A stretch of 12,029 nt of DNA from an uncultured Methylobacter sp. (GTDB lineage Bacteria > Pseudomonadota > Gammaproteobacteria > Methylococcales > Methylomonadaceae). A model generated the notes under the pieces. The model had not been told where the DNA came from. It ran no database searches and was given only the letters and a program-made list of their open reading frames with translations. Of this stretch, positions 1 through 6,181 are shown piece by piece; the first letter of the stretch is position 1, and each line of letters opens with the position of its first letter. Location: positions 1 through 12,029 of the forward strand of contig CAIKYI010000331.1 in assembly GCA_903831545.1 (NCBI GenBank), written 5' to 3'. The position numbers and the translations under genes were made by a program.

Positions 1-704
1 GCATGCATAACAGTGACAAGCGGGCTTTGAATCGATATTTAAACCGCACCGCAGAGACGACCTTGCTGGGTGTGGATGTGATTGTCTGGCTGATCGATGG
101 TTTATCCTGGCATGAATATGACGAGGTAATCTTTAAAAAGCTGGAACAGGCCGGTTTGCCGGTCATCCTTGCCGCTAACAAGGTTGATAAGGTCGTCGAT
201 AAAGAAGCCATTTTAACGTTCTTTAACGAGGCCCAACATCGATTTCCGTTTACGCACCTGGTGCCCATTTCGGCGTTAAAACGAACCAATCTCGATGAAT
301 TGGAAAAATTGATCATGGCATTGTTGCCGGAGCGGGATTTTATTTATCCTGAAGATCAGGTTACGGATCGCTCGGAAAGATTTTTAGCTGCTGAAATTGT
401 CAGGGAAAAACTGACCCGGCGTTTGGGTGATGAGTTGCCTTATGCGCTGACTGTTGAGATTGAGCGTTATGAAGAAAAACCAAGTATAACCAAAATATAT
501 GCGATTATCTGGGTGGAACGGCTGACCCAAAAGAATATAGTGATTGGCAAGGACGGCGAAATGCTAAAAAAAGTCGGCACCGATGCCAGGATAGATATAG
601 AAAAGCTGATTGGCCAGAAAGTCTATTTGCAGCTTTGGGTAAAAGTTAAAAAAGGCTGGTCAGATAGTGAAAGAGCCTTGCAAAGCCTGGGCTTTAATGA
701 CTGA
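1..704 (+). CDS. era: GTPase Era, 3' part (5' end outside the window)
   Basis: Era is a GTPase that binds 16S rRNA through a C-terminal KH domain and acts in late assembly of the 30S ribosomal subunit, at the membrane-cytosol interface. The window opens inside the G domain, just after where the DxxG (DTPG) motif should lie. The ATG at position 3 is in frame but aligns to the middle of the family (the stretch before 'KRALNR'), so it is not the true start. Numbering from it, the G4 motif NKVD is at residues 59-62 and the G5-like ISALK at 89-93. The KH domain carries the GxxG loop (GKDG, 182-185) and the typical end 'LWVKVKKGW..SERALQSLG'. The gene overlaps recO by 8 nt, so the two are probably translationally coupled. 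The order era-recO-pdxJ matches the well-known rnc operon of Gammaproteobacteria. The identification is secure; only the N-terminal third is missing. Confidence 0.97.
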   Translation, partial: MHNSDKRALNRYLNRTAETTLLGVDVIVWLIDGLSWHEYDEVIFKKLEQAGLPVILAANKVDKVVDKEAILTFFNEAQHRFPFTHLVPISALKRTNLDELEKLIMALLPERDFIYPEDQVTDRSERFLAAEIVREKLTRRLGDELPYALTVEIERYEEKPSITKIYAIIWVERLTQKNIVIGKDGEMLKKVGTDARIDIEKLIGQKVYLQLWVKVKKGWSDSERALQSLGFND

Positions 705-1467
705 ATCCGCAGTTTATTTGCAACCTGCATTTATTTTGCAGCAGCGCAATTATCGCGAAACCAGTTTGATCATTGACGTGTTGACCCGGGATTTCGGGCG
801 AGTTGCCATATTGGCCAAAGGCGTAAGAACGCCAAAATCCAAAACCGCAGGTTTACTGCAACCTTTTATTCCGCTGGTACTTTCTTATGTCGGCAAGGCC
901 GAATTGAAAATATTGACCAATGTTGAACGCAACGCCGGTTTGCAACAGGCTTGCGATGCACATCCCCTTTCGGGTGATACACTTTTGTCTCTCAAGGCGT
1001 TAAATGGCCTGGGGTTTTATTGTGGTTTTTACATCAATGAGCTGGTTGCCTGTTTTTTGCACACATCAGATCCTCATCCCGAAGTGTTTAAATATTACCA
1101 CGACTGTTTACTGTGTCTGACCAACTGCTTCACTATGGAAGCAGCTTTACGGTTGTTTGAACTTAAACTGCTGGAGTGTGCAGGTTATGGTTTGCAGCTC
1201 GACTGTGACTGTAATGAACAACCCATCCAGGCCTTAAAAAAATATCACTACATTGCTGGTCATGGCGCGGTTGAGGCGCTGGATGGTCCAGTTTCTGGCA
1301 AAACACTGCTGGCCTTAAGTAAAACAGAATTATCTGATCCGCAAGTATTAAGTGAAGCAAAATCTTTGATGAGAAGAGTTATTGAGGTGTATTTACAGGG
1401 CAAACCACTTAAAAGTCGAGTGGTTATTAATAAAATCATGGTAAGCACTCATCAATTTAACAATTAG
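697..1467 (+). CDS. recO: DNA repair protein RecO
   Basis: RecO works with RecF and RecR to load RecA onto SSB-coated single-stranded DNA during gap repair, and it also anneals ssDNA. I chose the ATG at 697, which gives 256 residues, a usual length. A GTG at 667 is in frame but would add ten residues that are only out-of-frame era sequence. The N-terminal OB fold is recognisable from about residue 7 to 75 ([25 protein letters not shown], then [11 protein letters not shown]). The helical C-terminal part has [18 protein letters not shown] at about 154-171, and the family-typical LKSR near the end (238-241). Several Cys residues (161, 170, 172) fall where some RecO proteins carry a zinc site, but a complete C4 finger is not evident. 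It overlaps era by 8 nt and ends 13 nt before pdxJ, so it is probably co-transcribed with both. Confidence 0.93.
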   Translation: MTESAVYLQPAFILQQRNYRETSLIIDVLTRDFGRVAILAKGVRTPKSKTAGLLQPFIPLVLSYVGKAELKILTNVERNAGLQQACDAHPLSGDTLLSLKALNGLGFYCGFYINELVACFLHTSDPHPEVFKYYHDCLLCLTNCFTMEAALRLFELKLLECAGYGLQLDCDCNEQPIQALKKYHYIAGHGAVEALDGPVSGKTLLALSKTELSDPQVLSEAKSLMRRVIEVYLQGKPLKSRVVINKIMVSTHQFNN

Positions 1468-1480
1468 ACAGCACACTAAA

Positions 1481-2230
1481 ATGAATAATCCACAAATCCT
1501 GTTAGGCGTAAATATTGATCATGTCGCTACCTTAAGGCAAGCCAGAGGCACTGTTTATCCGGAACCCGTTCAGGCTGCATTAATTGCCGAGCAGGCCGGC
1601 GCTGACGGAATAACTGCACATTTGCGTGAAGACCGTCGACATATTCAGGATAGAGATATTTATCTGTTAAAAGAAATACTGCACACCCGACTGAATTTTG
1701 AAATGGCGGTGACCGATGAAATGGTAGATATGGCAGTTAAAGTACAGCCTTATGCTTGCTGCCTGGTACCTGAAAAACGTGAAGAATTAACCACTGAAGG
1801 TGGACTTGATGTAGCAGGAAATCTGCATCGTTTGCAATGGGCTTGCGATAAATTAGGTACAGCCGGCATTGAAGTATCATTGTTTATTGATCCGGATGAA
1901 ATTCAGATAGATGCGGCCGTAAAAGTCGGGGCGCCGGTAGTTGAGTTACATACAGGCGCTTATGCTGAAGCCGGTAATCGCCACCAGCAAGCGGAAGAAT
2001 TGGCTCGCATCCGGCAGGCAGCGGCTTATGCGCACAGTGCAGGACTCCAGGTTAATGCCGGGCATGGTTTGAATTTTTATAATGTCGAAGCCGTTTGCTT
2101 AATCCCGCAACTGGTGGAGCTTAATATCGGTCATTCGATTATTGCGCAGGCGTTATTTTCAGGCCTGGCTCAGTCGGTTCGAGATTTAAAGCAGATTATG
2201 CGTGACGCAAGATTACAGCAACGTGTTTGA
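1481..2230 (+). CDS. pdxJ: Pyridoxine 5'-phosphate synthase PdxJ
   Basis: PdxJ is the last ring-closing enzyme of the DXP-dependent vitamin B6 pathway. It condenses 3-amino-2-oxopropyl phosphate (3-amino-1-hydroxyacetone 1-phosphate) with 1-deoxy-D-xylulose 5-phosphate to pyridoxine 5'-phosphate in the cytosol. The 249-residue product is close to E. coli PdxJ (243) and alignable by eye along its length. It opens with [18 protein letters not shown], followed by HLREDRRHI. Catalytic residues corresponding to E. coli His45, Glu72 and His193 appear as His47 (AHLRED), Glu74 (FEMAV) and His195 (NAGHGL). The ATG lies 13 nt after recO; no strong Shine-Dalgarno is visible, consistent with translation within the era-recO-pdxJ transcript. 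In E. coli acpS follows pdxJ, but here a PP2C phosphatase takes that place. Confidence 0.97.
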   Translation: MNNPQILLGVNIDHVATLRQARGTVYPEPVQAALIAEQAGADGITAHLREDRRHIQDRDIYLLKEILHTRLNFEMAVTDEMVDMAVKVQPYACCLVPEKREELTTEGGLDVAGNLHRLQWACDKLGTAGIEVSLFIDPDEIQIDAAVKVGAPVVELHTGAYAEAGNRHQQAEELARIRQAAAYAHSAGLQVNAGHGLNFYNVEAVCLIPQLVELNIGHSIIAQALFSGLAQSVRDLKQIMRDARLQQRV

Positions 2231-2244
2231 CTTAAGGTAAACAA

Positions 2245-2979
2245 GTGGCACTGGAATTTTATCAATTAACTCACGCAGGTGATCGGGAGAATAATCAGGA
2301 CTTTATGGCGCATCTCATTACTGACAGTTATGCGCTGTTTGTCGTTGCCGATGGTTTGGGTGGACATCACGCCGGAGAAAAAGCGTCCCGATTTTTTTGT
2401 GAGGGCTTGTTAAACAGTGCAGACCGGTTTGGGAAGCAGGTGGCCCAGAATCCTGTCGATAGTTTTGAAGCCTGGATCACTGAAGCTGTCAATGAAATGA
2501 AAAGGCTGTTTGCGCTTGATCAGTCCGGTGCTGAAGCGCATACCACTTGCGCTATTCTTTATCTGGATGAGCAGCGCGTTATAACTGCGCATTGTGGTGA
2601 TACACGGATCTACAGAATGACAAATGAGCAGATCCTTTGGCGCACCCGGGATCATTCCATTCCCCAGCAATTATTGAACGAAGGCAAGATTACCGAGCAA
2701 CAGATGGCCCAACATCCAGAGCAAAATCAGCTAACTCGGAGTATCAATATCCTTAAAAAACAGGATGTGGAAATTAACCTGTATCCTGCCATGCAAACCG
2801 GTGAAACTTTTATCTTATGCAGCGATGGTTTTTGGGAATATGTAAAACCAGCCGAGTTGTTGCAATTGGCCGGACTGGCCAGCAGCAAGGTTGAACTGGG
2901 CAAGTTGGCGCGTTTGGCGATATTTCGGGCTAAAGGAAATAGTGACAATGTGACCGTGCAGTGGATAAGAAGGCGTTAA
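2245..2979 (+). CDS. PP2C-family (PPM) serine/threonine protein phosphatase
   Basis: This is a stand-alone 244-residue PP2C/Stp1-like phosphatase, a Mn/Mg-dependent cytosolic enzyme that removes phosphate from Ser/Thr. It starts with GTG, with AAGGT about 6 nt upstream as ribosome binding site. The motifs appear in family order: GDRENNQD (12-19), VVADGLGGHHAGE (33-45) with metal-binding Asp36-Gly37, HCGDTRIYR (116-124), RDHS (135-138), NQLTRSI (161-167), CSDGFWEYV (192-200) with Asp194, and GNSDNVTV (231-238) with Asp234. All expected metal ligands are present, so it should be active. There is no signal peptide, membrane segment or fused kinase or FHA domain. It lies 14 nt after pdxJ and is probably the last gene of that transcript. 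No Hanks-type kinase is in the window, so the substrate and partner are unknown. Confidence 0.92.
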   Translation: MALEFYQLTHAGDRENNQDFMAHLITDSYALFVVADGLGGHHAGEKASRFFCEGLLNSADRFGKQVAQNPVDSFEAWITEAVNEMKRLFALDQSGAEAHTTCAILYLDEQRVITAHCGDTRIYRMTNEQILWRTRDHSIPQQLLNEGKITEQQMAQHPEQNQLTRSINILKKQDVEINLYPAMQTGETFILCSDGFWEYVKPAELLQLAGLASSKVELGKLARLAIFRAKGNSDNVTVQWIRRR

Positions 2980-3026
2980 TTTGGCAGGTTAGCGATGTGC
3001 AAGCACTGATTGATGCAGAGAAATAA
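2961..3026 (+). other. 21-codon ORF overlapping the end of the phosphatase gene; possible gene remnant
   Basis: A GTG-initiated frame of 21 codons starts inside the last codons of the phosphatase gene and ends at TAA 3024-3026. It reads VDKKALIWQVSDVQALIDAEK. The overlapping start resembles the start of a translationally coupled downstream gene, but the frame closes just before the arsM promoter. It may be the stump of a gene cut off when the arsenic cassette arrived, or it may be chance. Only about 47 of its bases are free of the phosphatase coding constraint, so the evidence is thin. Confidence 0.18.
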
Positions 3027-3029
3027 ATG

Positions 3030-3058
3030 CTGACAAAAGACTTTTGGTTGGCTACAAA
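3030..3058 (+). promoter_or_regulatory. Candidate sigma70 promoter for the arsenic cassette
   Basis: CTGACA (3030-3035; five of six matches to TTGACA) is followed by a 17-nt spacer and TACAAA (3053-3058; four of six matches to TATAAT). The predicted start would be near 3065, giving a leader of about 15 nt that still contains the purine-rich AGGGGAAAGG before the arsM ATG at 3080. The call rests on consensus matching by eye only. Confidence 0.4.
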
Positions 3059-3079
3059 TTAATTTTCCAGGGGAAAGGT

Positions 3080-4123
3080 ATGACTAAGTCCGTCGAAATT
3101 AGCGAATCCGTGCGCCATTATTATGGTCAGGTTTTACAATCCAGCAATGATCTTAAAACCAGTGCCTGTTGCACTATTGACAGCATGCCCGCTCACCTGA
3201 AAGTTTTATTGGGGAGTTTGCACCCGGAAGTTCTGGAACGTTTTTATGGTTGCGGTTCGCCTCTCCCGCCCGCTTTATGGGGTAAGACAGTGTTGGATCT
3301 GGGTTGTGGTTCGGGACGTGACTGTTATTTGCTATCCAGACTGGTAGGTCCTGAAGGCCTTGTCATTGGCGTTGATATGACGCCCGAACAACTTGAAGTC
3401 GCATTGCGTCATCGCGATTGGCATGCGGAGAGTTTTGGTTATGCCAATGTGGAATTTTTACATGGCCATATCGAAAACCTCGCGGCGATTGGCATTGATG
3501 ACGACAGTATCGACGTGGTGATTTCCAATTGTGTAATCAACCTGTCACCCGACAAACCCAAGGTGCTGGCAGAAATTTTCAGGGTACTCAAACCCGGCGG
3601 TGAACTGTATTTTTCAGATGTTTTTGCCGACCGTCGCGTTCCTGTTGCCTTGCAAAAAGATCCGGTTTTATTGGGCGAATGTCTGGGAGGCGCTTTGTAT
3701 TGGGAGGATTTCCGGCGGGTTTTGCAAGCTCTGGGTTGTCCGGACGTACGCGTTGTCAAACAAAATCCAATCAGTTTAAACGATGCGGAAGTCGTGGCCA
3801 AAATTGGCATGATCAACTTTAGCTCAGTCACTGTCAGTGCGTTTAAGCTTCCGCTGGAAGACCGTTGCGAGGATTACGGGCAAGTCGCATATTATCTTGG
3901 CACTATTCCCGAACATCTTCACGGTTTCGATCTGGACGATCATCATCATTTTGAAACTGGCCGCCCGTTGCGGGTTTGTGGAAACACCGCCGATATGCTG
4001 CAGGACAGTCGCTATGCCGAGCATTTTCAGGTGTTGGGCGACAAGTCACGACATTTCGGTTTGTTCGATTGTACGTCTGGTCCGCAAGGTTCTTCGGCAG
4101 AAACGAGTGGCTTGTGTTGTTGA
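3080..4123 (+). CDS. arsM: Arsenite S-adenosylmethionine methyltransferase ArsM (arsenosugar type)
   Basis: ArsM transfers methyl groups from SAM to thiol-bound As(III), giving mono- and dimethylarsenicals in the cytosol. I chose the ATG at 3080 (347 residues), preceded by AGGGGAAAGG; a TTG at 3044 would add 12 residues and overlap the likely promoter. The class I SAM site is VLDLGCGSGRD (71-81), followed by GVDMTPEQ (97-104). Four Cys sit at the spacing of the arsenic-binding Cys of characterised ArsM: Cys30 (in SACC, with a neighbour Cys31), Cys58, Cys151 (SNCVINLSPDK) and Cys201 (GECLGGALYWEDF). The 28-residue and 50-residue intervals match Cys44-Cys72 and Cys174-Cys224 of the Cyanidioschyzon enzyme. 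The C-terminal domain includes RHFGLFDC (324-331) and ends in a vicinal Cys pair (GLCC). Its position upstream of arsS suggests that it supplies dimethylarsenic for arsenosugar synthesis. Confidence in the arsenic substrate is high. Confidence 0.93.
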   Translation: MTKSVEISESVRHYYGQVLQSSNDLKTSACCTIDSMPAHLKVLLGSLHPEVLERFYGCGSPLPPALWGKTVLDLGCGSGRDCYLLSRLVGPEGLVIGVDMTPEQLEVALRHRDWHAESFGYANVEFLHGHIENLAAIGIDDDSIDVVISNCVINLSPDKPKVLAEIFRVLKPGGELYFSDVFADRRVPVALQKDPVLLGECLGGALYWEDFRRVLQALGCPDVRVVKQNPISLNDAEVVAKIGMINFSSVTVSAFKLPLEDRCEDYGQVAYYLGTIPEHLHGFDLDDHHHFETGRPLRVCGNTADMLQDSRYAEHFQVLGDKSRHFGLFDCTSGPQGSSAETSGLCC

Positions 4124-4161
4124 ACAGTGCACCAAGCATTTACTGTTGATTTCAAAATCAA
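4123..4161 (+). promoter_or_regulatory. Two adjacent dyads between arsM and the GDCCVxC gene
   Basis: Right at the arsM stop codon, AACAG (4123-4127) and CTGTT (4143-4147) can pair, extended inside by TGC/GCA around an ACCAA loop. Immediately after comes a perfect AT-rich dyad, TTGATTT (4146-4152) with AAATCAA (4155-4161). Neither hairpin is followed by a run of T, so a strong intrinsic terminator is unlikely. They could protect the arsM 3' end, attenuate readthrough into the downstream genes, or bind a regulator. The 117-nt gap here is the largest inside the cassette. No clear sigma70 promoter could be picked out in the rest of the gap. Confidence 0.25.
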
Positions 4162-4240
4162 TTTGAAGAGGCATCAAGTTTGTTAACTATGAGGTTATTT
4201 TCGTTTATTTGCGTCTAACAATTATTTTGAAAAATTTCTT

Positions 4241-4462
4241 ATGAACACTGCTATTTTGGAATCAACGTTAATATGCCCGCATTGCGGTTACAGCAAAACT
4301 GAGCAAATGCCCACTGACGCCTGCCTGTGGTTTTACCAATGCGAGGGCTGTCATACACTTTTAAAACCCAAACCCGGCGATTGCTGCGTGTTCTGTTCCT
4401 ATGGCAGCGTCGCTTGTCCGCCTATTCAGTTGCATGGTAAAAATGCCGGTTGTTGTGGCTGA
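4241..4462 (+). CDS. Small Cys-rich GDCCVxC-domain protein
   Basis: This 73-residue cytosolic protein carries 11 cysteines. The motif GDCCVFC (47-52, plus Gly46) followed by YGSVACPP (54-61) identifies the 'GDCCVxC domain-containing (seleno)protein' family, in which some members have selenocysteine. Here every candidate position is encoded by a Cys codon and no in-frame TGA is used. CPHC (12-15) and CEGC (34-37) look like a zinc-ribbon-type metal site, and the protein ends GCCG. The family is known to occur beside arsS-type radical SAM genes, as it does here. Its biochemical role is not established. A thiol carrier or sensor for As(III) or methylarsenic is my inference from the Cys content and the neighbours. 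The start ATG lacks a strong Shine-Dalgarno. The gene is short, but its motif makes it clearly real. Confidence 0.88.
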   Translation: MNTAILESTLICPHCGYSKTEQMPTDACLWFYQCEGCHTLLKPKPGDCCVFCSYGSVACPPIQLHGKNAGCCG

Positions 4463-4507
4463 CCATGATAAGGAAACAGGCGCTATCGGGTATTCCAGAG
4501 AATACTG

Positions 4508-5467
4508 ATGCGTGACACCAAACCACTACTCGCCACCAGTGACTTTCCGGCCATTTTTCGAAAACAGCCGGATATACTGCAAATAAATTTGGGGTATCTT
4601 TGCAATCTTAGTTGTGTACATTGCCACGTCAACGCTGGCCCCAAGCGCACAGAAATGATGAGTCAGGCTACGCTGGAGCAGGTTTTGGCCTTTGCACAAG
4701 CGGCCAAGGTTCATACTCTTGATTTAACTGGCGGCGCACCGGAAATGCACTCGCATTTTTACATGTTGGTTGAAGCCGCCCGCGGTCTGGGGATTAAGGT
4801 CATTGATCGTTGTAATCTGACCATTTTGGAAGATTCGCGTTATCCGGGTTTGGCGGAATTTATGGCGGCACAACAAGTTGAAATCATCGCCTCACTGCCT
4901 TGTTATCTTGAAGAAAATGTCGATAAACAGCGCGGTAAAGGCGTGTTTAAAGACAGTTTAAAGGCTTTGCAACGGCTAAATAAACTGGGCTATGGTCAAC
5001 CGGATAATTCGCTACAACTTAATCTGGTTTTCAATCCGCAAGGTGCCGAGTTGCCGCCAGAGCAAAAAAATCTGGAGCAGGCTTACAAACAGCATTTGCT
5101 GGAGCATTATGGCATCGTTTTTAATCGGCTTTATGCCATTGTAAATATGCCTATCCAGCGTTTTGGCAGTGTGCTGCTCAGCCAAGGCCAGTTTGATGCC
5201 TATCTTAAACTTCTGCGTGACAATTTTTGCCAAGCCAATCTGGCGCATTTGATGTGTTTGAATACGCTGAGTATTGATTGGCAGGGTTTTGTTTACGATT
5301 GCGACTTCAATCAAATGCTGTCCCTACCGTTAGGCGCCATGCCCAAAGCGCAGGTGCATATCACCGATATAAATCTCGAAACCTTGGCTGGCAAAACCAT
5401 TAACACGGCAGCGCATTGTTACGGTTGCACGGCTGGACAGGGCAGCAGTTGTGGCGGCGCTTTATAA
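4508..5467 (+). CDS. arsS: Arsenosugar biosynthesis radical SAM protein ArsS
   Basis: ArsS belongs to the radical SAM/Cys-rich family TIGR04167. In cyanobacteria, members add the 5'-deoxyadenosyl group of SAM to dimethylarsenic, forming the arsenosugar precursor. The 319-residue protein has the 4Fe-4S motif CNLSCVHC at 32-39 (Cys32, Cys36, Cys39), the SAM-binding TGGAPE (74-79), and a second conserved block starting at Cys250 (CLNTLSIDWQG) with Cys265 in YDCDFNQM. The C-terminal tail is CYGCTAGQGSSCGGAL (Cys304, Cys307, Cys315). In some relatives a residue of this tail is selenocysteine; here it is Cys, and the gene ends in TAA. The spacing of 45 nt after the GDCCVxC gene and 21 nt to the next ATG supports one operon. 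The activity depends on dimethylarsenic from ArsM upstream. The family call is very secure; the reaction is assigned by homology. Confidence 0.93.
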   Translation: MRDTKPLLATSDFPAIFRKQPDILQINLGYLCNLSCVHCHVNAGPKRTEMMSQATLEQVLAFAQAAKVHTLDLTGGAPEMHSHFYMLVEAARGLGIKVIDRCNLTILEDSRYPGLAEFMAAQQVEIIASLPCYLEENVDKQRGKGVFKDSLKALQRLNKLGYGQPDNSLQLNLVFNPQGAELPPEQKNLEQAYKQHLLEHYGIVFNRLYAIVNMPIQRFGSVLLSQGQFDAYLKLLRDNFCQANLAHLMCLNTLSIDWQGFVYDCDFNQMLSLPLGAMPKAQVHITDINLETLAGKTINTAAHCYGCTAGQGSSCGGAL

Positions 5468-5488
5468 CACAGTTTTTTGAGTGACCTT

Positions 5489-6172
5489 ATGAAACCGCAA
5501 CTCAGTATTATCATTCCGGTTTTAAACGAAGCTGAACAACTTGCCGCCAGACTTCAAACCTTGCAACCCTTGCGGAATGTTTGTCAATTAGTGTTGGTCG
5601 ATGGCGGTAGCGAAGATGGTAGCGCACAAATCGCCGCACCGCTGGTTGATCAGGTTTTACATAGCCCACGCGGTAGGGCCAGGCAGATGAATTGCGGTGC
5701 GGCTTATGCTGAAGCCGAAGTGTTGATGTTTTTACATGTCGATACCTGTTTACCGGTTAATGCCCCGGATGTGATCTTGGCGGCAGTTGCCCTGGGCTAT
5801 CACTGGGGACGTTTTGATGTCAGCTTTGACGCTCTTCAGCCTATTCTTAAACTGATTGCCTTTATGATGAACTGGCGTTCGAGACTTACCGGAATTGCAA
5901 CCGGCGATCAGACCCTGTTTGTGACTCGCGAGACTTTTAACAAAGTTGAAGGCTTTCCTGATATTGCATTGATGGAAGATATTGCTGTTAGTGCCCGTCT
6001 TAAAAAGATGGGTAGACCTTGCTGTCTGTCAGCAAAGGTCGTTACCTCGGCACGGCGCTGGCAACAGCAGGGCATTATCAAAACCATTCTGTTGATGTGG
6101 TGGCTGCGACTAAGTTATTTTTTTGGTGTTGATCCAAACGTATTGCTTGGTCAATATTATCGAAAACCTTAA
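5489..6172 (+). CDS. Family 2 glycosyltransferase, TIGR04283 (rSAM/selenodomain-associated transferase 2)
   Basis: This is a GT-A fold, GT2-type glycosyltransferase of 227 residues counted from the ATG at 5489. A TTG at 5477 would add four residues, and neither start has a clear ribosome binding site. The N-terminus SIIIPVLNEAEQL and the nucleotide-binding VDGGSEDGS (37-45) are typical. HVDT (83-86) sits at the position of the DxD metal motif, followed by TGDQTLFV (138-145) and the catalytic-type MEDIAVSAR (162-170). A hydrophobic stretch near 198-213 (KTILLMWWLRLSYFFG) may be a membrane association patch. Sugar donor and acceptor are unknown for the family. Its place directly after arsS, in a family defined by co-occurrence with such radical SAM genes, suggests a role in maturing the arsenosugar, for example making the glycosidic link to the aglycone. 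That role is inference. Confidence 0.85.
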   Translation: MKPQLSIIIPVLNEAEQLAARLQTLQPLRNVCQLVLVDGGSEDGSAQIAAPLVDQVLHSPRGRARQMNCGAAYAEAEVLMFLHVDTCLPVNAPDVILAAVALGYHWGRFDVSFDALQPILKLIAFMMNWRSRLTGIATGDQTLFVTRETFNKVEGFPDIALMEDIAVSARLKKMGRPCCLSAKVVTSARRWQQQGIIKTILLMWWLRLSYFFGVDPNVLLGQYYRKP

Positions 6173-6181
6173 TTATTATCC

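Noticed and set aside
667..696. GTG start for RecO inside era.
   Set aside because: The added residues are simply era coding sequence in another frame, and the ATG at 697 matches the usual RecO N-terminus.
3044..3079. TTG start giving 12 extra residues on ArsM.
   Set aside because: It overlaps the candidate -10 element and the ATG at 3080 has a purine-rich ribosome binding site just upstream.
3837..4166. 109-codon frame on the + strand overlapping the arsM 3' end.
   Set aside because: It is a shifted-frame shadow of the conserved ArsM C-terminal domain, with no domain signature or plausible ribosome binding site.
4121..4189. Possible selenocysteine readthrough of the arsM TGA, since it follows Cys-Cys, a hairpin starts at the stop, and the frame stays open for 21 more codons.
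   Set aside because: The apical loop lies only about 8-12 nt after the TGA and has no G, unlike bacterial SECIS elements. The extension carries no recognisable motif, and ending in CC is a sufficient natural terminus.
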